DNA from: Cercophora sp. LCS_1
Taxonomy: Eukaryota; Ascomycota; Sordariomycetes; Sordariales; Lasiosphaeriaceae
Assembly: GCA_036250225.1 (NCBI GenBank)
Contig: JAPZLL010000005.1
Location: 372,001-436,000 of the forward strand
Length of the DNA: 64,000 bases
Direction: 5' to 3'
The position numbers were made by a program, and so were the translations under genes. The notes under the pieces are model-generated. The model was given only the letters and a program-made list of their open reading frames with translations, ran no database searches and was not told the DNA's origin. Positions 1-9,586 of the stretch are shown piece by piece (within the stretch, counting starts at the first letter, position 1; every line of letters starts with the position of its first letter).

Positions 1-556
1 GAAGAGCGCTGAGCCACGACCTCTGCCCGAACGGAGGCAGCAGGGCGCAGTGGGGCAGCAGCCCAATGACGAAGTGGTGGCAGGGATGTTGCCTAACAAC
101 CGCATGAATTTGGTCTCCTGGCAAAACAACGACGGGGTGACCACGGTTGCAAAACACATGGAAAGAAAAGATAAACAATTATCACAAGCAGTATAGGCCA
201 AAAAATACTCTGCAAAAAAGAAAAAAAAAAGGACTGTTAAGAAAAGTGCTCGTGCAGTCATAAACTGAGGAACCGCTGTTAGACTTGTGGTGGCAGGTGA
301 TCAGTTGGCTGCCGCTTTGCTTCTTTGCGTCTTTCTCCACCCCATCCCGGGCCGCAACCTCCATCCCACTTCCATGTCTTGCCCCTCCTTCGAGAACCAA
401 GTCATTCTCCCAATCCGCCCGACGCGACGCTCTCCCAAACCTTTCAGCTGCCTTACAGATCAATAATCGCTTCCTGTCGCGCGCTTAACGATTGAAACGT
501 AAATCAGGACACAGGCGTTTGTCAAGCAGGATTCAGGGAATTTGAAAGGCGCAGCC
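1..556. other. Intergenic; upstream region of the endosulfine gene
   Basis: No supported gene. An A-rich run lies near 215-232 and a CT-rich stretch near 300-440, which fits a fungal promoter or 5' UTR for the gene starting at 557. Short open frames on both strands look like chance. Confidence 0.5.
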
Positions 557-1155
557 ATGAATCCCCACCAGGCAAAGAAGGTCGACATCAAGGTGAGTAC
601 CGCCACGATACCCTCATTTTCATTCATCTGGCGCGCCTGCCGCGTCAACAAGGAACCTTGGCCTCTGCGACCGATGTGTAGCTGAATGTGAACCACTGAC
701 TGAAATCCCGCCCACAGTCCCTCTCCCCTGAGGAGCAACGGCTCTTCCGGCTCTACGGCAAGCTTCCCAGTAAAAGCGACCACTTTGCGAAGCATCTCAA
801 GGAGCGCAAGTACTTCGATAGCGGCGATTACGCCATGAGCAAGGCGGGAAAGGGTAACAGTGTCGACACGGGCTCTGTTGGTAGCCAGCACCCCCTGCCC
901 GAGAACATCCCCCACCTATCGAGCCCCATTAGCGGCACCAACGGCTTCAACAGCCTTCTCCATCCCCAGCAGCACCATAGCAACATGCAAGCCGGGAGTC
1001 CGGTAAAAGAGAGCAGCTTTCTCAACCAAGAGACATCGGCCGAGGATCTAGACGGCAACAAGGACAAGCAGCAGCAGCAGGAGTCTACCGAGGCCCCGGC
1101 GCCTACCCCCGCTGCGACTACCGGCGTTGATGAAGTGCTCCCAGTTCGCCGATGA
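557..1155 (+). CDS. IGO1: Endosulfine family protein (Igo1/ENSA/ARPP19-like)
   Basis: Two exons, 557-592 and 718-1155, give 157 residues. The intron (593-717) has a GTGAGT donor and a CACAG acceptor. Residues 22-28 read FRLYGKLP and residues 44-50 read YFDSGDY, with Ser47 in the family's Greatwall/Rim15 phosphorylation site. Family knowledge: once phosphorylated on this Ser, endosulfines inhibit PP2A-B55 and couple nutrient state to quiescence and mitotic entry. The C-terminal half is low complexity, with a short poly-Gln run near residue 128. The ATG at 557 was chosen because exon 1 supplies the short N-terminus before the conserved block; starting at the Met at 835 would cut through the conserved motif. 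The length fits fungal members. The splice model is inferred from consensus sites. Confidence 0.9.
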
Positions 1156-1791
1156 ATGGGAGTATGTGGGGCCATAAAACCCGACTTGCGAGGATTCTGA
1201 TGAGGTTATGAAAAGGATTGTTCCCGGCGTTGATTTGATGCGTGTTTATGATCACGACGAAATGACAACACCAGATGGGGCTTTCACGATGCCCCGGGGC
1301 TCGCCGTTCGTCAAACGGTAATTTGCCGGTCTTCCTCCGACCTTCATGGATTTCTGAGCTCAATCTTTTCCGTTCGCGCTCTGGGCCAAGGTGTTTTCCT
1401 CTGCGATTGGCTACTGGGAAGGATGAAAGGTATTGGCGAAATATCAAGATTGTGGTGCAGAAGGAACCCTCGCCATATCATGAGGGATTGGCGGATGCCA
1501 AAACAACCGACAAAGTTTCGGGCCTGGGAGTGTCGCGCTTGTGATCAATGGTTTACGCTCCCCGCGAGATAGCAGGCGCATTTTCCTCTAGATAACTGCG
1601 TAATGCGAGCAAAGCCTACAGGTTGTTTGAGTGTCTTCGTAGTAAGGTTGAGAAGTTCATATCGGACAAGTGCAATCATCTTGTCTCACAGAGTTTAGTG
1701 GCTACGATATGGAAGTTTTTTTTTTTGTAGTTTGGGTTGCCATTAGCCTAAGCTGTGAACTGCATCGCTCAAAGTCAGGCGCAACAGTTGC
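1156..1791. other. Intergenic, convergent 3' regions
   Basis: Lies between the stop codons of the endosulfine gene (+) and MYG1 (-). A T-run sits near 1717-1728. No coding signal is seen. Confidence 0.5.
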
Positions 1792-2883
1792 CTAGGGCTC
1801 GAGCGCCCTCCTCGCCATCGACAATGCCCCATCAAACGTTTTGTTGCCTCCAATGAAGCCTGCAGCATGGACGAAAACACCGCCGTCGATGCCGGATATA
1901 CTGCTGAGTTCGTCGTCTCGGAAGCCCCTCCATGCTTCCGGGAGCGGTTTCCTGCTCTGGAACGAGTCTTTAGAAAGGGGCACACACTGCACCCTCCACT
2001 TTGCGTCGGGCGCCGGCTTCTCAGGGTACAAGACGTAAGCTGTCTGTCCGGCCTCCCCACTCTCCTCTTCTAGGGTATAGAGATGGTCCTTCCACGGGCA
2101 CGACTGTCCCTTGAACACCAAGATACGTCCCTCGGGATCGTACTGTTCCCTGGACGCGAACGCGTTTGCGACCACCTCCCTTGCTGGCAGCCACGACTTG
2201 GTGTAGTACTCGAGATCGCGGTCAAACTCCTCTCCAATTCTTTGACTGGCAGTCTCGAATTTCTTGTCCTCGAACTCCTGCGCCGCCACCGGATCTTCGG
2301 GAATGGGATCGTTCCAGTTGGGATTCAGGCGCCCAACCATGGCTCCTAGAGTAAACCCTCCATCGGAAAATCGTCTCTGCAGTCCCGCGGCCTGCACCGC
2401 GGCCGGGTCGTAGACACTAATCCCGTTGTCATGGGCGTCGAGTGCCTCGATGAAGCTGTCGTATATCTTCTTCCAGATCAACCCAACCTGCTCGTTATCC
2501 TCTGAAGCAGCGCCAATCTGGCGGGCCACAATTTCCTTTCCAAAATGCAGGTACACCAAGCCCGCGCTGCTCAGCTTGGTGTTGCGCCCGGGAAAGGTAG
2601 CAGTAAAGGTACGCTGGTGATGGTCGTAGCGGTTTCGTGCCGGCTCATACTCGCCGCCGACGTCCACGACTATGTCGCACGTCTCGAGGAGCTTGGGATC
2701 GCGCGTGCGGACAAGAGTTGCGTTGGTGTAGGTGGGAATGTACTTGCGCAACATGTACACGGCCAAGGCCTCGTCCGCGTGGAAGTGCCCGTTATGTGTG
2801 CCAATAGAGACGCCGCCACCGGCGGACGTCTTGAGGCGCTTCGCGGCGGATTCAGTCATTTTTGCGAGGGTTGGGCGGAACAT
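1792..2883 (-). CDS. MYG1: MYG1 family 3'-5' exonuclease (UPF0160)
   Basis: A single exon of 363 residues, the usual length for the family. Near residues 28-42 it reads GTHNGHFHADEALAVYML, and about 60 residues on comes NRYDHHQR. These are the His/Asp metal-binding blocks of the DHH-like MYG1 fold. Further family features include SAGLVYLHFG and, near the C-terminus, VFVHAAGFIGG. Family knowledge: human MYG1 is a 3'-5' RNA exonuclease found in both nucleus/nucleolus and mitochondria. A second Met at residue 9 precedes a Lys/Arg-rich stretch (AAKRLK), so the upstream Met could add a targeting extension; the sequence does not decide between the starts. It is transcribed divergently from IEC3 across about 540 bases. 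Confidence 0.9.
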   Translation of the reverse strand: MFRPTLAKMTESAAKRLKTSAGGGVSIGTHNGHFHADEALAVYMLRKYIPTYTNATLVRTRDPKLLETCDIVVDVGGEYEPARNRYDHHQRTFTATFPGRNTKLSSAGLVYLHFGKEIVARQIGAASEDNEQVGLIWKKIYDSFIEALDAHDNGISVYDPAAVQAAGLQRRFSDGGFTLGAMVGRLNPNWNDPIPEDPVAAQEFEDKKFETASQRIGEEFDRDLEYYTKSWLPAREVVANAFASREQYDPEGRILVFKGQSCPWKDHLYTLEEESGEAGQTAYVLYPEKPAPDAKWRVQCVPLSKDSFQSRKPLPEAWRGFRDDELSSISGIDGGVFVHAAGFIGGNKTFDGALSMARRALEP

Positions 2884-3422
2884 GCAAGACTAGGGAGGAA
2901 GGGTGTTTATCGGAGGTACAGATTTCAAGGGAGGGGTGGGTTGTGGTGGAGCTCGAAATTTTGTTGGAGGGGTGCTTGGGTTTGAGTTTGGATAACTGCG
3001 GCCTGATCCAACCGATCAGACTTTGATACGTATCATCGCACAGATAAAGAGACTGATTCTTGGCAAGGTGCTCGTCCAGTGCTCGGAACCTTTTATCTTA
3101 CAGCCGTTATTTTCTTATGTTTAGTGGTTGCTGCCCCGTTTTCATCGCCCGTTTTTGTTTTACCTATGAGCACAGTAGGTGCTCGGTCCCGGTTACATAA
3201 GCTGCCCCTTGCTGCGGCCAAGACGACGCCTCCCCGGACCCAAGTTAACACGCGAAGCAACCGCGACCCTGGTGCACACTTCGCCCAAAGTTTGGGGGCG
3301 CTACGCGGCAGCCTTTTTTCCCCCATTTCTCAAGAGATCTCATTGACCGTCAATCCACGCGGCGCAATTACCATCAATCACTACCTCCTAACTCTCACAA
3401 ATCCCTCGAATTCTAATGCAAC
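2884..3422. promoter_or_regulatory. Divergent promoter region between MYG1 and IEC3
   Basis: About 540 bases separate the two start codons. No coding signal. The last 100 bases before the IEC3 start are rich in short C/T and CA runs. No specific operator can be named. Confidence 0.45.
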
Positions 3423-4574
3423 ATGGATCACGACGTGCGCCAGCGTCACGAGATCAAAGCCGAGGATGACGACACAAGGATGGGCGACGACAGGGTTTCG
3501 TACAAGTCGTGGAAGAAAAAGTATCGCAAAATGCGCATCGTGTTCGATCAAAAGATGCATGACGGCGAGGAGCTTCACAAGCTCGAACAGAAGGCCCTCG
3601 CGACGGCTCGCAGGCTGGCAGTGGAGAAAGAGTAGATCTCTCCGTCCTCTAGCTTCACATCAAATCGCTGACCTTGTTGCAGCCGGCTTCTTGACCTCCT
3701 CCTAGATGTCAACAACTCAGGGCAAATACCACCAGAGAAGCGCTTTGATCTTTCCCTCGATCCTCCCTCGGATCCGAATACACCGTTTCTTGACATCGAC
3801 CGACCTTCAACTCCGCCTGGCGGTGCGCCTCCGGCGAAGTCGTATAAGCGCCTCTGTCAAGAAGTTCCGCACTTTACCTTTTCCTCTGCAAACGAGCGCT
3901 TTCGCGACCTTCTCAACGACCTGGAGGCAGGCCGGGACTCTCCTGCGGACCCGGCTCAAGGCCAACCCCACCCCCCGTCCTTCCTTACCGCGGACGACAT
4001 CGACAACTATCTTTGGGAGGTTGACGTGCGTCTAGCAGAGAAAGAATACAATAAAACCGGCAATATGCCTGTTCTGCTACCGACAATGGCTCCTCTGGCA
4101 CACGCAGCTGAGAACAAGGAGCTTCAGACCAACAGCCGCGATTTTCTGCTCCGTAATCCTACCTCGGTCTACAATTGGCTGCGTAAGAATTGTCCCAATA
4201 CTTTCCTGCAAGACGGCGAACATGAAAAGGAGAACGGGGACGAGCAACATGTCAGCACTGGCCGGCGGGGTAAAGGTGAACGTGGTGGCAGGCAAGGCGG
4301 GCCGGCTCGTACCAAACGGCAGAGCACTGCTCACCACAAGGGTAAAGACGCTGACGCTATGGACTACGACGAAGACACAGGCTACGACGCCGTGACGCCG
4401 AGCGGCGCCGGTGCCAAGGGCAAGCGAAAGCGCGTTGTGGATGATGACCCCGGATACCGTCCAAAGGGAGGCTCAAGCAGGCCTACTAAAAAGAAGCGCA
4501 AAAGCGAGGGTGTCGAAGCTACGCCCTCTGGGGGACCAAAGAAGGCACGTAAGAGTGCCGGCGCTGATGATTAG
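3423..4574 (+). CDS. INO80 chromatin-remodelling complex subunit IEC3
   Basis: Two exons, 3423-3631 and 3683-4574, give 366 residues. The 51-base intron (3632-3682) runs from GTAGAT to TGCAG. It joins VEK to DRLLDLLLDVN, restoring the family's conserved N-terminal helix. Residues 26-37 read YKSWKKKYRKMR, the hallmark of the IEC3 family (Pfam IEC3, known from fission yeast Ino80). After the conserved first 200 residues (including DDIDNYLWEVD and a SVYNWLRKNCP block) the tail is basic and low complexity, with several KKRK-type stretches likely to act in nuclear import or DNA contact. Family knowledge: an accessory subunit of the INO80 nucleosome remodeller. An alternative reading ends at the TAG at 3633-3635, giving only 70 residues; the splice model is preferred. 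Confidence 0.85.
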
Positions 4575-5205
4575 GGCTTCTCATCTGTGAGGAGCCAGAG
4601 CGCTACAGCACAAGTATCCTGCTACGACAATCTATCATCATAGGAGTAGCCTGGAGTGACGAACGGAAGAAATGGTGGTTGATTTTCCACGTGTATACAT
4701 AGGGTGAGCGTGGGGAGGCGAGGCGTTTCCCGAGAACATTGCGCATTGTTTTTTTCTTGCACGATGAAATATTTATAACGTCGTTTATCGGCCAAAGAAG
4801 CCCACGGTCCCGATCCATACAACGCTGAATCTCTCTCTGCCTGAGCAAATAGTAGCAGGCGGTACAGTCAAGCACATTCGAGGTCAGTACATGGCGTGCC
4901 ATATATTCATGGGTAATCAGGTTATGGTTATATACAAGGGCGGCCGCCGCGACAGTCCCTGCAATCGAGACCGAAACACTGGATTGTATCGCCGACAGAT
5001 GCGCCAAAGCAGAAATGATGTCGGATGCTGAACAGACGCAGTGCATGTAAATGCAGGAGATCCTCCCCCCTATGTGCCCATTCCTTCGTCAAAACGACGC
5101 TTTAATCTTATCATATCGCATGTCTCTTACTGGCTCCTCGGGGCAGTCGGGATACCAGGGTATTCAAACAAAAACAGATTATTTCTTCTTTGTCACAACA
5201 GCTGT
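4575..5205. other. Intergenic, convergent 3' regions
   Basis: Lies between the IEC3 stop and the isocitrate dehydrogenase stop. No coding signal. A T-run near 4746-4755 and AT-rich stretches fit 3' UTR and polyadenylation sequence. Confidence 0.45.
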
Positions 5206-6820
5206 TCAAAGCTTCTCCCTGGAGGCGAGGGTCTGCTTGAGTCTCCTCTCAACTGCGTTGAGGTACTCTGTGGTGGTGACGTAGTCCTCACGGGCAGTCT
5301 TGCCACACGCCAGTGCGAGGTCCTTGGTCATGACGCCATCAACATCAACGGTGTCAACGCAGGCCTTCTCCAAGGCCTCGGCGAACGCAACAAGCTCAGG
5401 GGTCTCGTCAAGCTTGCCACGCTGCACGAGACCGCGGGTCCATGCGAAAATGGAAGCAATGGGGTTGGTCGAGGTCTCTCGGCCCTTCTGGTGCTCACGG
5501 TAGTGACGGGTAACGGTGCCGTGGGCGGCCTCGGACTCGAAGGTCTTACCATCAGGAGTGATGAGGACCGAGGTCATGAGACCGAGGGAACCGAAGCCCT
5601 GAGCAACGATGTCGGACTGGACGTCGCCATCATAGTCTGTGGACGGTCAGCGATATCTCACAGCAGACGGAGTGGGGCTCGTCGGCATACTCTTGAGAGC
5701 CATGATATAACCACCCTTGCTCTTGACCATCTGGGCGACCATGTCGTCGATGAGACGGTGCTCGTACCAGATGCCCTTGGCCTCGAAAGTGGCCTTGTAC
5801 TGGGTGTCGTAGAGCTCCTGGAAGATGTCCTTGAAGCGGCCGTCATACTTCTTGAGGATGGTGTTCTTGGTGCTCATGTACAAGGGCAGCCCCTTGTCGA
5901 TGGCGAGCTTGAAGCTGGCATGGGCGAAGCCGGTGATGCTTTCGTCGGTGTTGTACTGGGTCTGGGCAACACCGCCGCCATTCTTGAACTGGAAAACCTC
6001 GATCTCCTGGGGCTCACCACCCTCGGGGGTGTAGACCATGCTCAACTTTCCGGGGCCAGGGGCGACCAGGTCCTTGGCCCGGTACTGGTCGCCAAAGGCG
6101 TGGCGACCAATGATGATGGGCTTCTCCCATCCGGGAACAAGACGGGGGATCCGGGGGATGACGATGGGCTCACGGAAGACGGTACCGCCGAGAGCATTGC
6201 GGATGGTGCCGTTAGGAGAAAGCCACACTGTCGGGAAAGAAGAAGCTCTAGTTAGCGTGCTGAGCCCAAACCAAAGAGGGGGAGGTGAGTTCAGAGGGTT
6301 TCACATGTGCTAATGTAGCAGAGCATGATCTGATCCTCGGGCCGAGCCAGAGCATAGGTATTGTGAGCAGCATATATAAGGACTGGCGTCCCCCCAGTCA
6401 GTCAAACTCACTTTGCTTCAGGTTGAACTCCTTGACGCGGGCCTCGTCGGGAGTGATGGTAGCGCACTTGACACCGACTGAGTACTTCTTGATGGCCTCG
6501 GCGGCATCGATCGTGACCTGGTCGTTGGTTTCATCACGGTACTCGAGGCCGAGATCGTAGTACTTGAGATCGATGTCCAGGTAAGGGTGGATGAACTTGT
6601 CCTTGATGTCCTTCCAGATGATACGGGTCATCTCATCGCCATCAAGCTCGACGACGGGGTTCTTAACCTTGATCTTCGCGGCGGAGGCCATTGTGCGTCT
6701 GTACGTGTAGAAGAAGGGAGCAGGAGTGTTGGCACGGGCGTTGGAGAAGGCGGCACGGGACCAAGAAGCGGTTGTCTGACGGAGAGGGATGCGCACGGCG
6801 GCGATGTTGACGAGCGACAT
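5206..6820 (-). CDS. IDP1: NADP-dependent isocitrate dehydrogenase, mitochondrial/cytosolic
   Basis: Three exons on the minus strand, 6820-6412, 6227-5691 and 5636-5206, give 458 residues. Both introns split a codon so that splicing recreates the family sequence (LKQ-MWLSPNGT and MALK-NYDGD). The core [13 protein letters not shown], the cofactor and metal region [20 protein letters not shown], and [14 protein letters not shown] are diagnostic of eukaryotic NADP-ICDH. It oxidises isocitrate to 2-oxoglutarate with NADPH production. The first 43 residues are rich in Arg/Ser/Ala and lack acidic residues, as in a mitochondrial presequence. Met44 (6691) begins MASAAKIKV, the start of the cytosolic form, so one gene may supply two compartments through alternative starts. 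The antisense strand carries a long open frame that is a codon-bias shadow. Confidence 0.95.
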
Positions 6821-8425
6821 GGTGAAATGGGGGGCGGGCGGAAGGGGAGGAAGAGTTTAAAAGGGGTTAGGGGTGCTTGGGGAGGCAGAGACGCGAGAAG
6901 TGTGCCACCGGACCGGGCCGCAGGAACAAAACTCGGGACTACAAAATGAAACCGGCGACGAAAGCCGAGGATGAAGCCGTTCTGGTGGTGATTGGGTGTC
7001 CCGGTGGAGCAGAGCGGCAATGGCGCCGGAAGAGCTCGGGCAAAGGAGAAACTTGACGAGGCTGTGGGTTCACCTGAGGCCCGATTGCGGATCCTCAGAG
7101 TCGTGGGTAGTGGGTGGCCTTGGTGGCGCGAGGCGTGCGGCGTGCGGCGTGCGGCGATTGGGTGCGGATGAGGAAGGTCGCTCTTGGTAGCCTCTTCCGG
7201 TGACGCTGGTGACACAAGGAAGGGGAAAGGCGATCGCCGCGGCGGGGACGGTGACGGCGTGGCGGTTGTATAAATGCACAGGGCGCACGAGCACAGGCCC
7301 AGGGGCTCTCACGTCTTCTGCAGTCGCTTTTGTTAGGGTATTTGCGGGCTTGCGGCGCACACACGGGAGAGCCAGAACGCGCTCCGGTTCTCAAAAATGC
7401 CACGCAGCAGGCCTTCACATGGCACGGCTGCGCGAAAAAAAAAAAGGGTAAAACTTTGCGCACGTTGTTCTGGCGAGCGGGGCTAGAGGGACAGGTGGGG
7501 GGCGTGGACGGCGGCAACCTGAGAAAGACCGGGGGTTGGTGCTCTTCCCCTTGAGCCTTCCCCGCATGTCTCAGAGCGTTTTGCCGATGCAGACCGCTCC
7601 CGGTCAAAGGGCGAAAGGAACTTGATCAAATGCAAGGAGTTTCCTTTTCTAGCCTGCTATAGAACAGCTAACAGATATGGGGTGCTGCGACCGTCAAGAC
7701 GCAACCCGTCCGGGGACCCGACTCCTTGATCCCCACGTGCCATGATTCTACGCCTGTTTTGGTGTTGGTGCCGTGGGCCCGATTCACCATGTTACCCACC
7801 ATCGAGTATACAACGTTAGATAGTATTGTACATAGTACATAGCCTTGGAAGGCTGCTTCTTTCCCATAGGTAATCGCACACAAGGCAAGGAAGGCCACCA
7901 ATAGCCTGAGGCATCCTCAGCCCCCTTGCCTTGGAAAGCAAAACGTTTGTTGCCAGTCCCAATTATTGAAGGCGGACTGACCAGGCAGAATCCATAGCCT
8001 GATGGATGATCGCCCAAAACCCCACAACCCCTACCCAAGCCCTTGGGGCCCCCTCACCGCAGGCCGATTGCGCCGAAATTCGCCCATAAAACTCGAAAGC
8101 AAACTGCCCGTCTGTCCTCGATCGGGGCGTGAGAACTGACAAATTGGCATAAGTCGTAAGTCATAGAGCTGCCAGTCTTTCCCCTTGGGAGTGAGGCGCT
8201 CGCTTGGAGAAAACGAAGGTGGACGATTAAATGGTTCCAATGCCAAACCATGTATTCCCTGGAACGTCTCGAACAAATGGCCCATCAAATACTGAGTCTC
8301 GAACCCGAAAAGAAAAATCGAAAAAGAAAAAAAAAAAATCCTTCCACGTTAGGAGTTCGAGGGATACGTGTAGCAGACCACTCGTGAGTCGAGTTTTTGT
8401 GAGCAAGACTTGATCGGGTCACTAC
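6821..8425. other. Intergenic; isocitrate dehydrogenase promoter side
   Basis: No gene supported in 1.6 kb. The first 500 bases upstream of the dehydrogenase are GC-rich and purine-skewed on the plus strand. Adenine tracts lie at 7434-7445 and 8312-8339. Overlapping minus-strand open frames at 6628-7607 are Pro/Arg/Ser-rich and lack recognisable domains, so they are not called. Confidence 0.45.
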
Positions 8426-9586
8426 TCATGCCGAGCTCTTGCCGGATTCCAGGTATTGTTTCTGTGCGAATGCAAACTGGGAGGTCGACCGGTATTTCTG
8501 ACGTTCCGGTTCGCAAGTAATCACACACTGGCAGGTGAAGCCGTTCAGCTCAAGAGCTACGCGTTTGAAGCAACGGCCGCAACGCCACCAGCCTCCAAAC
8601 AGGGCGTGTGCTGAGCGAGTCCTCCAAAACTCCGAGTCAGGCTTGACACTGCGTCGAACGAGGTCCTCCCTGTGAAAGTCGCGAAGGTGGTCACGGAAGT
8701 GATCCGCCCTGTTGAAGGCCAATTTGTGACGGGGGCACTTGCGATAGTCGCAAAGAAACTGCTTTCTCTTGCTTGCGTCAAGGTGAACATTTTGGTGGTG
8801 ACGCTGGAGGTCGGCCGCTCTGCCAAAAGGCTTCCCTCTGCACCCAGGCTCGTCACACGTAAACTTGCTCTTGTCTGGCGTGTACTGTACCAGCTGCTGT
8901 GGCGTGTCGAGTGGCTCTCCTTGAAGGTACGCTCTCAAATGCATCAGGGTAAGCACGATGGCCATGCGGCAGATCTCGAACGGCTCCTCGCCGAGCCCCC
9001 CGGCGTAGGATTGGATGTAGTATGCGGCTTCTCGAAGCATGCCCATTGCGCTTTCTTCGAGATCGGTGTTTCCGTCCAGAAAGAAGTCCCGTAGGCCTTC
9101 GTGGACTATTTGTTGTACTGCCTCCCGCTCCGAGGCTGCCGAGCCAAGGTCTTCTACCCGCTTCATGATTGCCTCGTCTGTGATGAATGTGCCAGCTGGC
9201 TTGTAGCCCCATTGAAGCTGCAGCATAGCATCATTACTGACCAATCTGGCGGAGGACTCAATGTCACCGATTATGGCATCAAAGTGATCGGAAGGACAAT
9301 ACTCGAATGCTTCTGCCATTCCCTCCTCATGCCAGGGGACCAACTGCTGGAACGACGCGGCGTCGCTGGTGCCGTGCCACAAGGACTCATCGACGGACCC
9401 ATCCTCATAGTATGTGATCGTGGTGTTGTCTGAATCCCAACTTTGGCTTGATTCTTGTGTTGTGGTTGTGCTATCGGATAGTGTCCTCTCCATGTCTGTG
9501 GAGCTAAGTGGGTGCGTCTGGGTGTGTTCGTCGTACCCCAGGAAGTTACCACCATAACTGCTTTGTTGAGCAGTCCAGGGCTCCAT
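8426..9586 (-). CDS. C2H2 zinc-finger protein, probable DNA-binding regulator
   Basis: A single exon of 386 residues. The N-terminal 90 residues are Ser/Thr/Gln-rich and disordered-looking. A helical middle region (about 100-230) has no recognised domain. Two adjacent C2H2 fingers follow: C244-x4-C249 with H264 and H268, and C279-x4-C284 with H300 and H305. A further cluster of Cys (336, 339, 352, 354, 358) could bind another zinc. This layout, fingers plus a trailing Cys-rich segment, is common in uncharacterised filamentous-fungal proteins. Target genes and pathway cannot be inferred. Upstream it faces a long gene-free stretch, which could hold extended regulatory sequence. Confidence 0.75.
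   Translation of the reverse strand: MEPWTAQQSSYGGNFLGYDEHTQTHPLSSTDMERTLSDSTTTTQESSQSWDSDNTTITYYEDGSVDESLWHGTSDAASFQQLVPWHEEGMAEAFEYCPSDHFDAIIGDIESSARLVSNDAMLQLQWGYKPAGTFITDEAIMKRVEDLGSAASEREAVQQIVHEGLRDFFLDGNTDLEESAMGMLREAAYYIQSYAGGLGEEPFEICRMAIVLTLMHLRAYLQGEPLDTPQQLVQYTPDKSKFTCDEPGCRGKPFGRAADLQRHHQNVHLDASKRKQFLCDYRKCPRHKLAFNRADHFRDHLRDFHREDLVRRSVKPDSEFWRTRSAHALFGGWWRCGRCFKRVALELNGFTCQCVITCEPERQKYRSTSQFAFAQKQYLESGKSSA

Noticed and set aside
828..1175. 115-residue minus-strand frame
   Set aside because: Antisense to the endosulfine exon 2.
5041..6255. 404-residue open frame on the plus strand
   Set aside because: Lies exactly antisense to the isocitrate dehydrogenase exons, spans its introns, and is Leu/Gly/Val-rich without domains; a codon-bias shadow.
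6628..7607. Overlapping minus-strand frames upstream of the isocitrate dehydrogenase
   Set aside because: Pro/Ser/Arg/His-rich, mutually overlapping, overlap the first exon and lack motifs; probably 5' UTR and promoter.
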